NCBI GenBank assembly: GCA_946406115.1
Contig: OX291550.1
Coordinates: 21,738,722-21,802,721 of the forward strand
Direction: 5' to 3'
Source of the DNA: Apoda limacodes
Lineage: Eukaryota; Arthropoda; Insecta; Lepidoptera; Limacodidae
DNA: 64,000 bases
Shown: positions 43,586 to 54,970 of the stretch, piece after piece
Layout: every line of letters starts with the position of its first letter
Numbering within the stretch: position 1 is the stretch's first letter
Notes under the pieces: model-generated
What the model was told of the DNA's origin: nothing
Database searches by the model: none
Seen by the model: the letters and a program-made list of their open reading frames with translations, nothing else
Made by a program: the position numbers and the translations under genes

Positions 43586-43797
43586 AACCGGCTTCAAAAA
43601 GATGCACTAAAAAGGTAAAAAAATTTCTTATTTAAAAAAATCTGATCTGAATTACAGTTTGAAGTTGGTGTCTATATACATTACAGTTTATAACACACTT
43701 CACTTTCATGACACCAACTTCAAACTGTAATTCAGATCAGATTTTTGGAAATAAGTTATCATTTTTAACTTTTTAGTGCATCTTTTTGAAGCCGGTT
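43586..43797. mobile_element. Fold-back (hairpin) element with 87 bp arms
   Basis: Left arm 43586-43672 and right arm 43710-43797 are near-perfect reverse complements, starting AACCGGCTTCAAAAAGATGC and ending GAAGTTGGTGTC at the 37 bp loop (43673-43709). Differences are a few substitutions and length changes in A/T runs. Such a structure can be a fold-back MITE or a transcribed hairpin. Flanks are A-rich, so a target duplication cannot be called. Confidence 0.7.
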
Positions 43798-44104
43798 ATC
43801 TTTTTGTTAAAACGTTTTTATTCAAACACTTCAATAGGTTTTGAGTAAAACCTGCTATTTACACTTTAAAAAGGATTTTAAATAAAAACAAATGTACATA
43901 TATTTTCGGCTCCACCACAACAGTAAATACTTTAATTTTTTGTGTTTTTTATTTTTAGACAAAAACGTTTCATAATTTTAGAAAAAATCCTGCTGAAAAA
44001 CAGAATACTTGCATATGCATACTCCCTCGGCCTTGATAAAGCAACTAAAGAAGATGAATAGCTTTTCATAAGTATTCATGCATATCAAAAAGTTTAATAA
44101 ACAC

Positions 44105-44240
44105 AAATAAAATCGGTCAAGTGAATCGTACTCCAGCCGGTGGGTTCCGTACCACCGTATTATTTAAATCACAAACAACACAAAAAAGTGCGTCTAGGCT
44201 AGCACTCCGTTGGCACCCTCTGAATACGGAACCCTAAAAA
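44105..44240 (+). repeat. AGGGTTCCG-family repeat, short copy
   Basis: Starts AATCGGTCAAGTG (cf. AATCGGCCAAGTGCGAG at 51228) and ends TACGGAACCCTAAAAAGG, the family's terminus. The middle is different and shortened. Confidence 0.5.
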
Positions 44241-44339
44241 GGAATTCACTTAAAAATGCCCTACATTGCTTTCTTTGCAAGGAGACAGGGCTTTGTAAAA
44301 CTTGTTTACTGACACGAAAAAGGAAGTTGAAGACTTTTT

Positions 44340-44790
44340 AATAGACAAGTTGACCCGGCGAACGTTATTTCTTTTTTTAAAACAACTGCCGCACCAGCCT
44401 ATTGTGAAAGGGTTGTACTAATTCAAAAACCTTCCCCGGCGTGTGCTTAACAACTTACCAAAATTTGATTACAATTGGTTTACCCTTATGGCGCGAGTCC
44501 GACTCGCACTTGTCCCTGTCTCACTCGCACTTGACCCTTTGTTTCTTCTCAGAAACATCCCCGGCGTGTGCATAAAAAACTTACTAACATTTCATTGCAA
44601 CCGGTTTACCCTTATTGCGCGAGTCCGACTCGCACTTGACCCTTTCGTAAAATCCTTTCTTTTCGGGTGCCTGCGTCATACAAAGAACACACCCTCCAAG
44701 TTTCAGGTCTCTGAGATCAGCGGTTTAGTCTGTGCGTTGATCCGTCAGTCAGTCATTCAAGACAAAGCATTTTACATGTATAGATAGTAC
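44340..44790 (+). repeat. Dispersed repeat with internal duplication
   Basis: Starts 'gttgacccggcgaacgttatt'. Two copies of a roughly 85 bp module, 'CCCCGGCGTGTGC ... TTTACCCTTATGGCGCGAGTCCGACTCGCACTTG', begin at 44433 and 44560, 127 bp apart. The palindrome-like GCGAGTCCGACTCGC occurs in both (44495 and 44621). The end 'caagtttcaggtctctgagatcagcggtttagtctgtgcgttgat' is a familiar lepidopteran repeat end. The 114-codon stretch 44443-44787 is a by-product. Confidence 0.55.
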
Positions 44791-45964
44791 GTAGATACGT
44801 CTATAAGAGGTAAAGGCAACTCAAAATATATTTTTGATGTGGGTATCGTGCTAGTATAGTTTTACGTGTTAACATAAATACGTGTTTCTGAAACATACAT
44901 AAATATACACGTGCATGAATAGGCAACTACTATTATTCACTAGGAACTCCTCTAGTGGTCCGGATTGCGGTGTAAAGCGATGCTCAACTGCAGGCAACGG
45001 TCTCTATAATGGTCTCCATTCTATGTCAAGACTTTAGTGACTCTTTAGCAAAGCGACGCGTTGTGGACGATAACACGACAAAGACTAGGGTTTTATTACA
45101 GTATAATTTATAACGTATTATACTGTAAAACCTTAGTAATATTAATAAGCTCCCTTTAACAACGTTTAATAAAAATTTATTTATTCCTTGATAAACTGCA
45201 CATCAAAAACTAAAAAGTAAAAAAAAGTAGGGAATCGTCATAGGTATAAGAGCTATTTTTATTCTGTTTCGTATCTATCTATCTATCGTAAAAACGGTAA
45301 TACATTCAAGCTTTAAACTCAAAACGATCGTTGAGCAGACTCTAAGTGAAAGCGGAAGGGGATCTTTAAATCAAAGCCACAACGGCAGATAATGTTATAG
45401 GTAGCTACTTTTCAAGCTCAATATCTATATGTTGCTATAAGAATAAAACATAAGACATTATAGTGCCATGTCAATCATTGGAAATTGCCGCAAGCTAAGC
45501 TTCCTCGTTTCCCGTTTACTATTGAACGAAAAATAAAATATATTTGTTATCGTTTTGTGATATTTCCGACGATGATTGACAAAAAAAAACCCATTTTCTA
45601 GGAAATGTCTGCAGTTTTTGTCTGGTATAAGCCAGTGTTGTCTGAATTTTATGAAATTTTCTATGAAGGTACTTTACGTTATTAGAACATGATAAGCAAA
45701 ACAATTACTTCGATATTTCTATTGTTTTAGGTATTTTACAGAGAGTTTCGTAAAATCGTTTTTTAGTGGAGCTTTACGTCATACAAGGAACTTACGTTTA
45801 AAATTTGAAGTTTCTGATACCAACGGTAAACCGTACTAAAGAGAACTATTTTAGTAGAGCACGAATATTATTTTGTATTTAATTTTACAGAAAAAAAAAT
45901 AATGGTTTGAGGTACCACCATCAACAACTTTGTTACTAAGTTAAATATATAAACTCAACCTTTT
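44791..45964. other. No gene recognised
   Basis: An imperfect hairpin lies at 45089-45133 (GGTTTT-ATT-ACAGTATAAT against ATTATACTGTAAAACC). 44940-45080 is of average GC and unrecognised. The rest is AT-rich. Confidence 0.3.
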
Positions 45965-46140
45965 GACCGTTGGCTGCGCCATGGATCCGCTGCTTGTAGT
46001 GACTACCTCCATTGGCGCGAGTTCAATTCCAGCACAGAACAAAAATATTTGTATGATGTACATTTATGTTGGTTTTGAGCCTGGGTATAATTATTTTTTA
46101 TCCGTTGTTTGGAAGGTTTTCATAGTATTATTTAAGATGT
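45965..46140 (+). repeat. tRNA-derived SINE, diverged
   Basis: Head with 'GGCGCGAGTTCAATTCCAGCAC' (B box GTTCAATTCC, 46019-46028) and body 'atgttggttttgagcctgggtata', 'tatccgttgtttgg'. Same family as 42275. Confidence 0.55.
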
Positions 46141-46227
46141 AAGTATGTAGTTTGTGTATTAGTATTAGTTTATTTTATGTTATGTATTTGATAAATAATA
46201 GGTCGGGAAAAAGTCTTTTCGCATATT

Positions 46228-47774
46228 CACTGGCCTGCAAAAGAAGGTATAACACTCATAAACGTGACGATAACTTCAGTACTATATAAATTAGAAACTT
46301 GAAATAAAAAGCATTATGTAGATAATTTAGTTTTGTTATACAAAAACTCCTTTTTGACAACCTCCTTTTAAATGATGGCTGAAAAAATAAACAAAAAAGA
46401 AAAACGCTCAGTTTTCAAATGCTGTAATTTTTTACTTTTAGCTTTCTGCTTTTGTTTTCACATTTGTTTTTTGATCATTTACATTTAATTCATAAGCCAA
46501 AGTATCTTCAGCTCGTAAACATTAATTATCATGCCTCTTTCACCTGAACAATGTGCAAGAATTATGGCACATCTGGAACTAGGCATCAGTATGCGTCATA
46601 CTGCAAGAATGGTGGGTGTGACATTAAGACCGGTCCTCAAGGTGAAACAAAGGTACGAAGAAACCGAAAACAATCTCAGAAGACCACGTAATGGCCGTCC
46701 TAGATGCACTACAGCTAGAGAAGACCGATATATTGCCAGCACTATTTTGAATACGTCACATCAATGAAGTTCAGGTCCAACAGCAGCTTATCCTGATGAG
46801 GGAAGATTACATTAGCGAAGATACGGCCAGAAGCAGACTTGCTGAGGTAAACCTGAAGCCCTACAGGCCAGCAAATGGTCACAAACTTGAGGCAGGGCAT
46901 TGGGTTAACAGATTGAGGTATGTTCGTGACCACGTACAGTGGGGTAAAGAAGAATGGGCAACAGTCTTGTTCACGGATGAGTCACGTTTCTCATTGTTCA
47001 CTCATGACAGAAGGCGAAAAGTCTACAGGCGGCCTGGAGAGCGGTACGCTCAAGCCTGCTTTGCAGAAAGAGTCCAATACGGCGGGAGCTCTGTACACGT
47101 ATGGGCTGGCATCTCTTCGGAAGATCACACACAGTTAGTGGCCATAGAAAATGGCACTCTGACCGGGGTGAGATATGGTCAAAAGTCCCTCATGAGTATG
47201 CAGGACCATTTCTGGTAAATATGGGTGATGAATCAATTCTAATGCAAGATAACGCCCGGCCACACACCGCTCAGGTCGTACAAGAGTACATTTAGGAGGT
47301 TGGTATCAAGAATTCCTGACCTGAACCCGATCGAACACGCTTGGAATGAGCTCGGAAGGCTGGTCAGACAACGCAGACGACCTCCTGTCACCCTCAATGA
47401 GCTTAAACAGGTCCTGATGTAAGAATGGGAGAATATCCCCTAACATCGTCCCCGGAACCTCGTTTTCAGTATGCCAAACAGACTCGAAGCTGTGATCAGA
47501 GCCAGAGGAGACAACACTAGTTATTAAAAAGGTGGTTTTAAAACTGCAATTTGCATTTTTCAGGGTTTTTTAAGTATTTGCCATTCAGTGAAATGGCTAC
47601 TTTTTGTTTTTATGTTTAATTTATGTTAAAAACATTAAGTTAAGTAAAATAAACTTATGTTCAAAAATCTTTTTTAACTGTTCTAAATGTCGTTTTTATT
47701 TCAAGTCTCTAAGTTTAACAGTTTAGGAGAAAATTCAATTTAAAAACTGTTATACCTTCTTTTGCAGGCCAGTG
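46228..47774 (+). mobile_element. Tc1-like DNA transposon
   Basis: 1547 bp. Perfect 27 bp terminal inverted repeats at 46228-46254 and 47748-47774, beginning CACTGGCCTGCAAAAG. A second inverted match inside (AGAAACTTGAAATAAAAA at 46293-46310 against its complement at 47693-47710) gives long ends of about 80 bp with terminal and subterminal boxes, like the IR-DR arrangement of Tc1 elements. TA follows the right end; the left flank reads TT, so the TA target duplication has been lost on one side. Contains one broken transposase gene. Confidence 0.85.
46531..47527 (+). pseudogene. Tc1-like transposase, DD34E type, frameshifted
   Basis: ATG at 46531, in the position expected for Tc1. First part (46531-46767): paired-like helix-turn-helix, LSPEQCARIMAHLELG, SMRHTARMVGV and a GRPR hinge. 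After a frame change near 46765-46795 the catalytic part reads WATVLFTDESRFSL (first Asp). After another, near 47150-47200, it reads ILMQDNARPHTAQVV (second Asp) and, at about 47318-47350, DLNPIEHAWNEL (the Glu). The tail ends DNTSY-stop at about 47525. The full protein would be about 330 residues, normal for the family. At least three frameshifts and internal stops (for example near 47294 and 47420): inactive. Confidence 0.85.
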
Positions 47775-47939
47775 TAGTATGTATTAACTTCTCTAAATCT
47801 CTTTTTGTACTATTTATATCTGTCTGGATTTGATTACATTAAAAAGGTTACATTTCAAAACAAGAAACAAATTAGTAAAATGTTGTTTTCCGGTATTTTA
47901 CATTTGGTTTTCTTTCTGTCAAAATGAGTGGATCAAAAT

Positions 47940-48090
47940 TTTATTACAAAAAAAAGAAAAAATGCAACGTAAACCGTGAAAAAATAATATGACGTTTATG
48001 GACCTAATGCAGTGTCAGTAAAAGTAGCACAAAGTTGGTATAAGCGTTTTCAATCCGCGAATTTTAATGTCGAAGGTAAAGATTACTTAT
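47940..48090 (+). pseudogene. Mariner-type transposase scrap
   Basis: The plus strand at about 48000-48065 reads YGPNAVSVKVAQSWYKRFQS followed by NFNVEG, the second helix-turn-helix of mariner transposases (compare the typical WF.RF.SG.F.VED). Nothing of the catalytic domain. AT-rich flanks. Confidence 0.5.
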
Positions 48091-48240
48091 ACGTCTAGAT
48101 ACCGTGTTCGAAACAACATCCAACGGAGCACTGCGAGACATTTTCCTATCAATCTGTGTTCAAATCGGTCCGGCCGTTTAGTAGGAGTACAGTGACATGT
48201 ACACGTATAGTAGAATTATACATATATAAAGATGTTATTT
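48091..48240 (+). repeat. Dispersed repeat end
   Basis: 'CAAATCGGTCCGGCCGTTTAGTAGGAGTAC' and 'acacgtatagtagaattatacatatataaagatg' form a common lepidopteran repeat 3' end. No coding content. Confidence 0.45.
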
Positions 48241-49404
48241 AAAAATTAATCAATAAATTTAAAAGATTTTTTTATAACATTTTATTAGCTATCCAAAAGA
48301 AAATCAAACAAAAATCATTATAAGTACATTATATTTGTTTTTCTTAAGACCTAATAAGTCTATCATTGTAAATGAATAACTTATATTACTGTTTGACGTC
48401 TCAGAATATTACACAAACAATGCAAATTACACTCGCCCTATAATTTTACACACCCAATTGCGCGTGTGCGTACACCGTCTTGCTAATAAAGTACCTAGGA
48501 TTAGGTAACTAAAGTTGAAATTTTATATAAGGAGTCCAAAGCGTAACGTTAACGTCACAGTTCGTTGTAAAGAAAAGATATTTTTTCAAATTATTTATAT
48601 ATTTTAAGATACGGTAATTAATTAATTTCGTATTTCATAAAATAGATGATAAGTTCTACTTTTTCTATTGGTATTTACATCTAACTGTTATGTTTTTTTA
48701 TTTTAACACTGCAGAAGTCCGGGGTAAAGGTTTATGTTCTATAAATACAATGTGTCACAGGGGTCATCAATACATAAATACTTTATCAACCTGAAATAGT
48801 GTAATGTATGTAAGTGACGTTAGGTGAAAAATATGTATTGTCGTTTCAGTATTCGCCTTACTAAACTTGGGATGGGAAATAAACGTACCTACAAACCTGA
48901 CAACACAGATAGAAAAATATTTGTTGTTTGTATTGCGAATAATTATTTTGAAAACTTAGTTTGTTTCCAAATATAGCAAGCAGATTAGTGTAGTAACTTG
49001 TGAAAAGTGATTTTTTATCATCAACCTTTTTTTTGTCAATAGTTTAGCACGATTGTATTGCACAAATCTACATTTTTATTACTTAACGCGGGAGCACAGT
49101 TCGCGTCGACGCACAGATTACGTATGATGTAGTGTGCGGCAAGTACCTGAAAATTTAGGTACTCGTATCGGTTCGTTTTGTGTGCCCAAACGCGGTATCT
49201 AGACGTATAAGTCTTCTTTGGGCGAAGATGCACCTCGCTCTTAAGCTCTCTTAAGTTTTCATATAAAATCGGAAAAAAAAACTATTATTAATTTTTTTTA
49301 GACGTTTTTAAATAAATATATAATTATTTTATTGTTAGTATGTTAAGTTTTAATTCGTAACTATAATTTAGTTAGAAAATACTACTCAAAAAAAATTATA
49401 ATCT
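48241..49404. other. No gene recognised
   Basis: AT-rich; 49065-49240 is GC-balanced and unique-looking ('cgcgggagcacagttcgcgtcgacgc') but without motifs. Confidence 0.3.
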
Positions 49405-49532
49405 TCTCTACCCAAAGGTTGTCTTGAAGAGATCGCTCATTAGTGATAAGACCTTCAATTTGTTATTTCTTCTATTGTTTTAATTGTATTTGTATTCTTT
49501 AAGTATGCACAATAAAGTATATTATTATTATG
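49405..49532 (+). mobile_element. Non-LTR element 3' end
   Basis: 'GAAGAGATCGCTCATTAGTGATAAGACC', 'tgttatttcttctattgttttaattgtatttgtattc' and 'gcacaataaagtatattattatta' correspond to a familiar lepidopteran LINE 3' UTR with AATAAA and an ATT tail. 5' truncated. Confidence 0.45.
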
Positions 49533-51224
49533 GTATAGTTGCCTCTTGTATCGTATATGTACCTACAACAATTCTTTATACCATTATAGGCATTGGACTG
49601 GACGGTGATTTAGTTTTCGCTTCCAGGAGATGAATTGTCACTCGCTTTAGTTTCCGTAACTTAATAATAAAGGTTTCCGGTGAGCCATTTTCACGGAATT
49701 GAGTTACATTTAAGTTTATTCGCACATCACTTGAGAAAATGTCTTTTCGTCTGATTAAGTTAGCTAAAGCTATATCTACTTTGTTGAAGTGAAAACTTCT
49801 TTAGCGACGTTGTGAACTTTTTTTGGTATGGGTAAAAAATTATAAACTCGCGCAGGCTGATCGAAAATTCGAAAGACGGAAACTATAATGCCACGCGATA
49901 AAAAAAATATTTTTAGTAAATGGCGATTATGAGTAGTACAGGCAGGTTGGATATGGGATTTTAATTCTATGACAGATTGGGATGTCAAATATACTACGTA
50001 AAAAAAGTAAATAAATTAATATTTATAATAAATAAATATGTGTAATATGTATACGTAGTGATGGGAAGTAAATAGCTAGTATGTTTTCACTTCTGCCGAC
50101 ACTCCTGAAGTGCAACCCGTTTTTTTTTATTTAAATACCTGTAACGAGGTCACCAAACATAATTATCTTTTAAGTTTCCTTTCTTATATCCAACTTAGCT
50201 AATATGAAAGTTACTTAGGTATTTCAAGGTACAAGCGAAATGCGGGTCGTGGTAGACTCACTGATTTGACCAAAAGGAAGGAAGAAGTCATTAGATAAAA
50301 TAATAAATACAATTTTTACATGTCAAATCAATAAGTACAAAATAAGTCAATCGCAAGTCAATCTTCTATTTGGTACTCGTGAAACAGCAAAATTTAGAGT
50401 TTTTTTTTTACAATCTTGATACATCAGCTTAAGTGTACATATTTGCTTTAACGTTCTAAAAAAAACCCTTAACAATAGTTATGATCCATATACCTTCCAT
50501 ATCCAACAACTATACAAGATTTTTGATATTTTTAATAATTTATTTAAATTTTAGAATTTTTATTTTACTAAATGTCAACGTTGGCTATTTTCCAGGCGGG
50601 GGAGGGATTAGCCATAAAGCAGGAGGCAGGAAATGCTACGGGCCTCGAGCGTAAGGGGACCAGGCTCCTAGGCAAAATAAACATATTATGCGTAGTATTA
50701 ATATTATTTGTAATCAATCAGTTACCATAGGTACTAAAATTTTAAATAAAAAAATCGTGGTTTTTCAAAACACACAGTGAGCACTGCTCTCTTTATTGTT
50801 TGTGTATTGGCGCTACTTGTCTGTGACCCCTGTAGGGGTGTTTCAACGAACTACCATTTTGATGATGCATATCGGTGGAAAGCATTGTCGCCAGCAATGT
50901 TCGCATGAAGCACTTTTCTCTGTGACCTCTACCCGGACAGCTGGGGGGATTCAAATCTATGCTCGAAACGTTGCTCCTGTCAAAAAAAGGTCCTTCAAAT
51001 GGACACACGATCCTTTAACAAAAATTTTGAACCTCCCCAGCGGTGTGTTGCTGCCGACGTGTATTGTATCGATTCCTATCATCAAAATATATGGTTATGG
51101 GGGATAACACAAATTTTCGTACAAAATTTCAAAAGCATTTTGATTCTTAGACATTACATTCGTGTTTTGTTTTGATTCTTTGCTGTGTAGTAGGAATATT
51201 TTTTACAAACCTTACTTCAAAACA
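49533..51224. other. No gene recognised
   Basis: 50585-50680 is GC-richer ('aggcgggggagggattagcc'). 50790-51110 is open in both directions (103 codons plus, 71 codons minus) with average GC and no domain I know; it may be a fragment of an unfamiliar element. The rest is AT-rich. Confidence 0.3.
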
Positions 51225-51730
51225 AATCGGCCAAGTGCGAGTCGGACTCGCGCACGAAAAGTTCCGTACCATTACCTATAAAAATTAAATGTTTTTTTTT
51301 TATTTTTATATTTGAGTTGATTGAATTAAAGGTAAATTGTGGTTAACGATTTATGACGTATTAAAAAAACTACTTACTAGATCTCGTTCAAACCAATTTT
51401 CGGATTGCATGGTAATGTACATCATATATTTTTTTTAGTTTTATCATTCTCATATTTTAGAAGTTATTATAGGACATATTTTACCACTTTGGAAGTGTCT
51501 CTCGCACAAACTATTCAAAGTATGGGGAACCCCAAAAAAAATTTTTTTTTTTCTATTTTTGTGTGAAAATCTTAATACGGTTCACAGAATACATCTATTT
51601 ACCAAGTTTCAACAGTATAGTTCTTATATTTTCGAAAAAAGTGGCTGTGACATACGGACGGACAGACAGACCGATATGACGAATCCATAAGGATTCCGTT
51701 TTTTGTCAATTGGCTACGTAACCCTTAAAA
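51225..51730 (+). repeat. AGGGTTCCG-family repeat, long copy with third body type
   Basis: Starts AATCGGCCAAGTGCGAGTCGGACTCGCG and ends 'gacatacggacggacagacagacc', 'ataaggattccgttttttg', 'ggctacgtaacccttaaaa', the family's terminus. The body ('ttggaagtgtctctcgcacaaactattcaaagtatggggaacccc') differs from that at 3072. Non-coding. Confidence 0.6.
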
Positions 51731-52084
51731 TGGTCCAAGTGCGTATCAAATCGTAATAAATCGCGTAGCTGACAATAGGATAGCCAATCGAATTTCCAAC
51801 AGAACAGTAAGAGACAGCACGACAGTTCGTGCAACCAGTGCAATGAAAATTGCTTAAAAAAATCTGTATCGCGTTTTTAAATCGTTGCATGAAGATAAAC
51901 CATAACTACGGAATCCTAGGCACGTGAATACAACTCGCCCTTGACTGATTTTTTTTTAATGACATTTAATACAAAACTTACAACATTTATCATTTATTAT
52001 GAATAAACCTAAATAGTAGCAAAACATTAAGACATTAGACCTCTTTTAAAAACACTTAAAAAGAATATCTGTCCCTATAGCTTA

Positions 52085-52245
52085 TAGTTGTATATAACAC
52101 TTTTATATGCAAATGTTGCTTCCGAAATCCGGATGAGGCCAAATAGCGAGCTTTCGCTGAGTCTTATCGTTTCCGCCCAGCCACAGCAACAGGGTATAAT
52201 ATAAAGCTTACAGCCAACTTGTATAACTGTAAACAAAATGGTGGT
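52085..52245 (+). repeat. Partner of the 11395-11560 repeat
   Basis: See 11395: same blocks in the same order and orientation. Here it continues with 'cagcaacagggtataatataaagc'. Confidence 0.5.
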
Positions 52246-52324
52246 TATTTTTTGACATTGTTATTTTAACGGTATTAAATTATGTCGACGCATGAATATT
52301 TGTTTTATTCAGACATTGTTTTGG

Positions 52325-52362
52325 TTTATAAATCAATTTATAAATCAATTTATAAATCAAAT
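52325..52362. repeat. Three-copy 13 bp tandem repeat
   Basis: TTTATAAATCAAT repeated three times, the last copy with AAATC. Confidence 0.7.
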
Positions 52363-52741
52363 CGTTCGTTTGACGCTAAGTCAAATGTAATGTTGAATAA
52401 ATGAGAAATATAGTATTTATGTTATGTTAATTTTAGTAGATATGTGGTAAAAATTGTTTCATTTACGTTCCTGACGCATTTGTATTTGCCTGGTATTTTC
52501 CACACCAAATTGTACATATCCAGTAAAAACATCATATTACTTCCATGTAAGTACATAGATTATTAGGTTGTATGGTTACTTTCCATTCGTTGTGTTATAT
52601 ACGTTTACATCAGATTGAGTATTTCAGTAAAATAAAAAAATATTGACAAGAGGGAAAACCTATTGTATCATATCAGCTTATATTGGTCCAGTGCTGGACA
52701 TAAGCTTCCTCTATGGCGCGCCATTTCTCCCGGTCCTCTGC

Positions 52742-53746
52742 CTACCGCATCCAGCCACCACCAGCCACCTTTTTAAGGTCGTCGGTCCACCGGGCTGGAG
52801 GGCGTCCCACGCTTCGCCTTCCCATACGCGGTCTCCACTCTAAGACACGTCTGCTCCATCGGCCATCGGTCCTCTGACAGACGTGACCAGCCCACTGCCA
52901 CTTCAGCTTGCTAATTCTGCGAGCTATGTTGGTAACTTTAGTTCTCTTCCGAATGTCCTCATTTCGGATTCGATCCCTTAGAGACACTCCGAGCATAGCT
53001 CGCTGTGTTGCATGCCGTGCGACTTTGAACTTGTGGACCAGCCCTGCTGTAAGTATCCACGTTTCGGCGGCGTAAGTCATGACTGGTAGGACGCACTGGT
53101 CAAAGACTTTCGTCTTTAGACTTTGCGGTATAGGCGACGTAAAGACTTGACGAAGTTTACCAAATGCTGCTCACCCCGGCTGCATCCTCCTGTCGGCTTC
53201 CTTCTCAAAATTGTTCCGGCCCAGTTGGATTTTTTGTCCAAGGCACACATAATACTGGACAACTTCGAGTAAGGTACCCGCGGCGTATACTGGCATTGTC
53301 ACGACGTGTTGGTTGAACATGACTTTTGTTTTATCCAAATTCATGCCAAGGCCCACTCGTCGAGAGGATTCATCTAGGGAGTATAACATTTCGCTCAGTT
53401 CTTCCAATGACTATGCCATAATTACAATGTCGTCGGCAAACCTTAGGTGGGCGATGTATTCGCCGTTTATGTTTATGCCCCGCCCAGCCCAGTCAAAGGT
53501 TTTGAAGATATCTTCTAGCGCATTGGTGAACAGTTTCGGGGATATAACGTCCCCCTGTCTTACACCTCTACGCAGCTGGATGGCACTTGTCCTATGGTCC
53601 TGGAACTGGTCGGTCATCGTAGCAGCGTTGTAAAGAAATCGCAGAACCTCAATATATCGCCAGTCTATACGAAATCGCTGCAGAGAATCTAGCACAGCCC
53701 AGGTTTTGATGGAGTCAAACGCTTTCTCGTAATCCACAAACGCCAT
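52742..53746 (-). pseudogene. RTE LINE reverse transcriptase and C-terminal tail
   Basis: Frame 53746-53411: AFVDYEKAFDSI (catalytic Asp, motif A), LRRGVRQGDVISPKLF (B') and HLRFADDIVIM (motif C with both Asp). An in-frame stop follows, at about 53410. Frame 53407-53171: GMNLDKTKVMFN, YVCLGQKIQLGRNN. Frame 53080-52742: MTYAAETWILT, KLKWQWAGHVCQRTDGRW and RRSVGRPPARWTDDLKKVAGGGWMR, the conserved RTE C-terminal segment. The RT core residues are intact. Upstream RT blocks (53960-54240) are present but broken; the segment at 53950-53975 has lost frame. Confidence 0.8.
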
Positions 53747-54259
53747 ACACAGCGGCTGATTATACTCTTGAGTTTTTTGTTTAATCTGCCGTACAGTATG
53801 AATGTGATCTACGGTACTGAAGCCTATCCGAAACCCCGCCTGTTGTGGTAGCTGAAACTCGTCAAGTCTTCCAGCGAGACGATTCGTGACGACTCTAGAG
53901 AACAGCTTATATACGTGGCTTAGAAGGGATACCGGTCGGTAGTTCTTAATTAGAGTTTTATCCCCCTTTTAAAAGAATAATACCACCACGCCTCCGGTGT
54001 AGTTCCGTTATGGATGACAACAATAAAAAGCTTTGCTAACTCTTTAAGGACTGGAGTGCCGCAGATTTTTAGAAGCTCAGTCGTAATTCCGTCATCGCCC
54101 GGAGCTTTGTTGTTTCTAAGCTGTTCCAGAGCCGCCCTAATCTCACTTTGGTCAACGTCCGGGATATCCTCGATGAAGTGACGTCAGTTTGGCTCTTGGA
54201 TCTTCGATTATGAGGGATGTGGGCCTAGCCGCATGTGACATGTAGAGTTGTCCATAAAA

Positions 54260-54970
54260 CTATTCGGCTTCTGCTAAGATCTCTGGAACGGAGGTGACTA
54301 TTTTGCCATGTGCAGTTTTTAGTCTCGTCAGATGGCTCTTTGCAAGCTGACGCGCAAAAACGTTCGACCCTTTATTCTGCTCAATCGCAAGCTCAATGCT
54401 GCGTATGCTGGAGCGTCGGAGGTCACATCTAGTCATCATACGTATCAGCCCGTTTAGAGATCTTGCATCTGACGAAGACCTTTTGGTTGATGGCATCTCT
54501 CGTCTTTTCCTCATAAGTTCCAGAGTTTCAGGCAAAAGTTCGGACACTCTAGTTTTGTTCTGCGGTGGGTAGAATTTGCGTCCCATTTCTTTTACCGTCT
54601 TCACCAAGTTGTGGGTCATTATTTCAACGTCGCCTGTGGTTTCCAGCGAATTGAATCTATTTTGAAGTTCCAGGTGAAACTTGTCGGATCCTGTCGTAGC
54701 TTGGGACTGTAAAGGTCCAAGAGTAGGCTTTATTAGACAATTTCTTTTGGCCTTGTAATTTATATTTAGAGTGCCTCTTACAAGTCTGTGATCACTGCCG
54801 GTATTGAACCCATTGATCACTGAGACATCTCTAAATATGTTCACAGCATCGGGACTTGGCCAGGTCCACCTTCTATGAGAACTCTTCTTGTAGAACGAGT
54901 TCATCAAAAAGAGCCCTTCCATTTCGAGAAATTTTACCAGCATTTGTCCCCTGTCATTTCGCTGACCCAA
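54260..54970 (-). pseudogene. RTE LINE endonuclease end and linker to RT
   Basis: 236 codons. Starts RNDRGQMLVKFLEMEGLFLMN and carries the conserved SDHRLVRG box (catalytic Asp-His of the APE-type endonuclease). Then a long helical, Lys/Arg/Glu-rich linker runs toward RT. The frame before it overlaps (54934), so a frameshift separates it from the endonuclease N-terminal part. Confidence 0.75.

Noticed and set aside
45089..45133. Hairpin as a possible microRNA precursor
   Set aside because: The stem is short (about 16 bp with a 3 base bulge) and very AT-rich; nothing else supports it.
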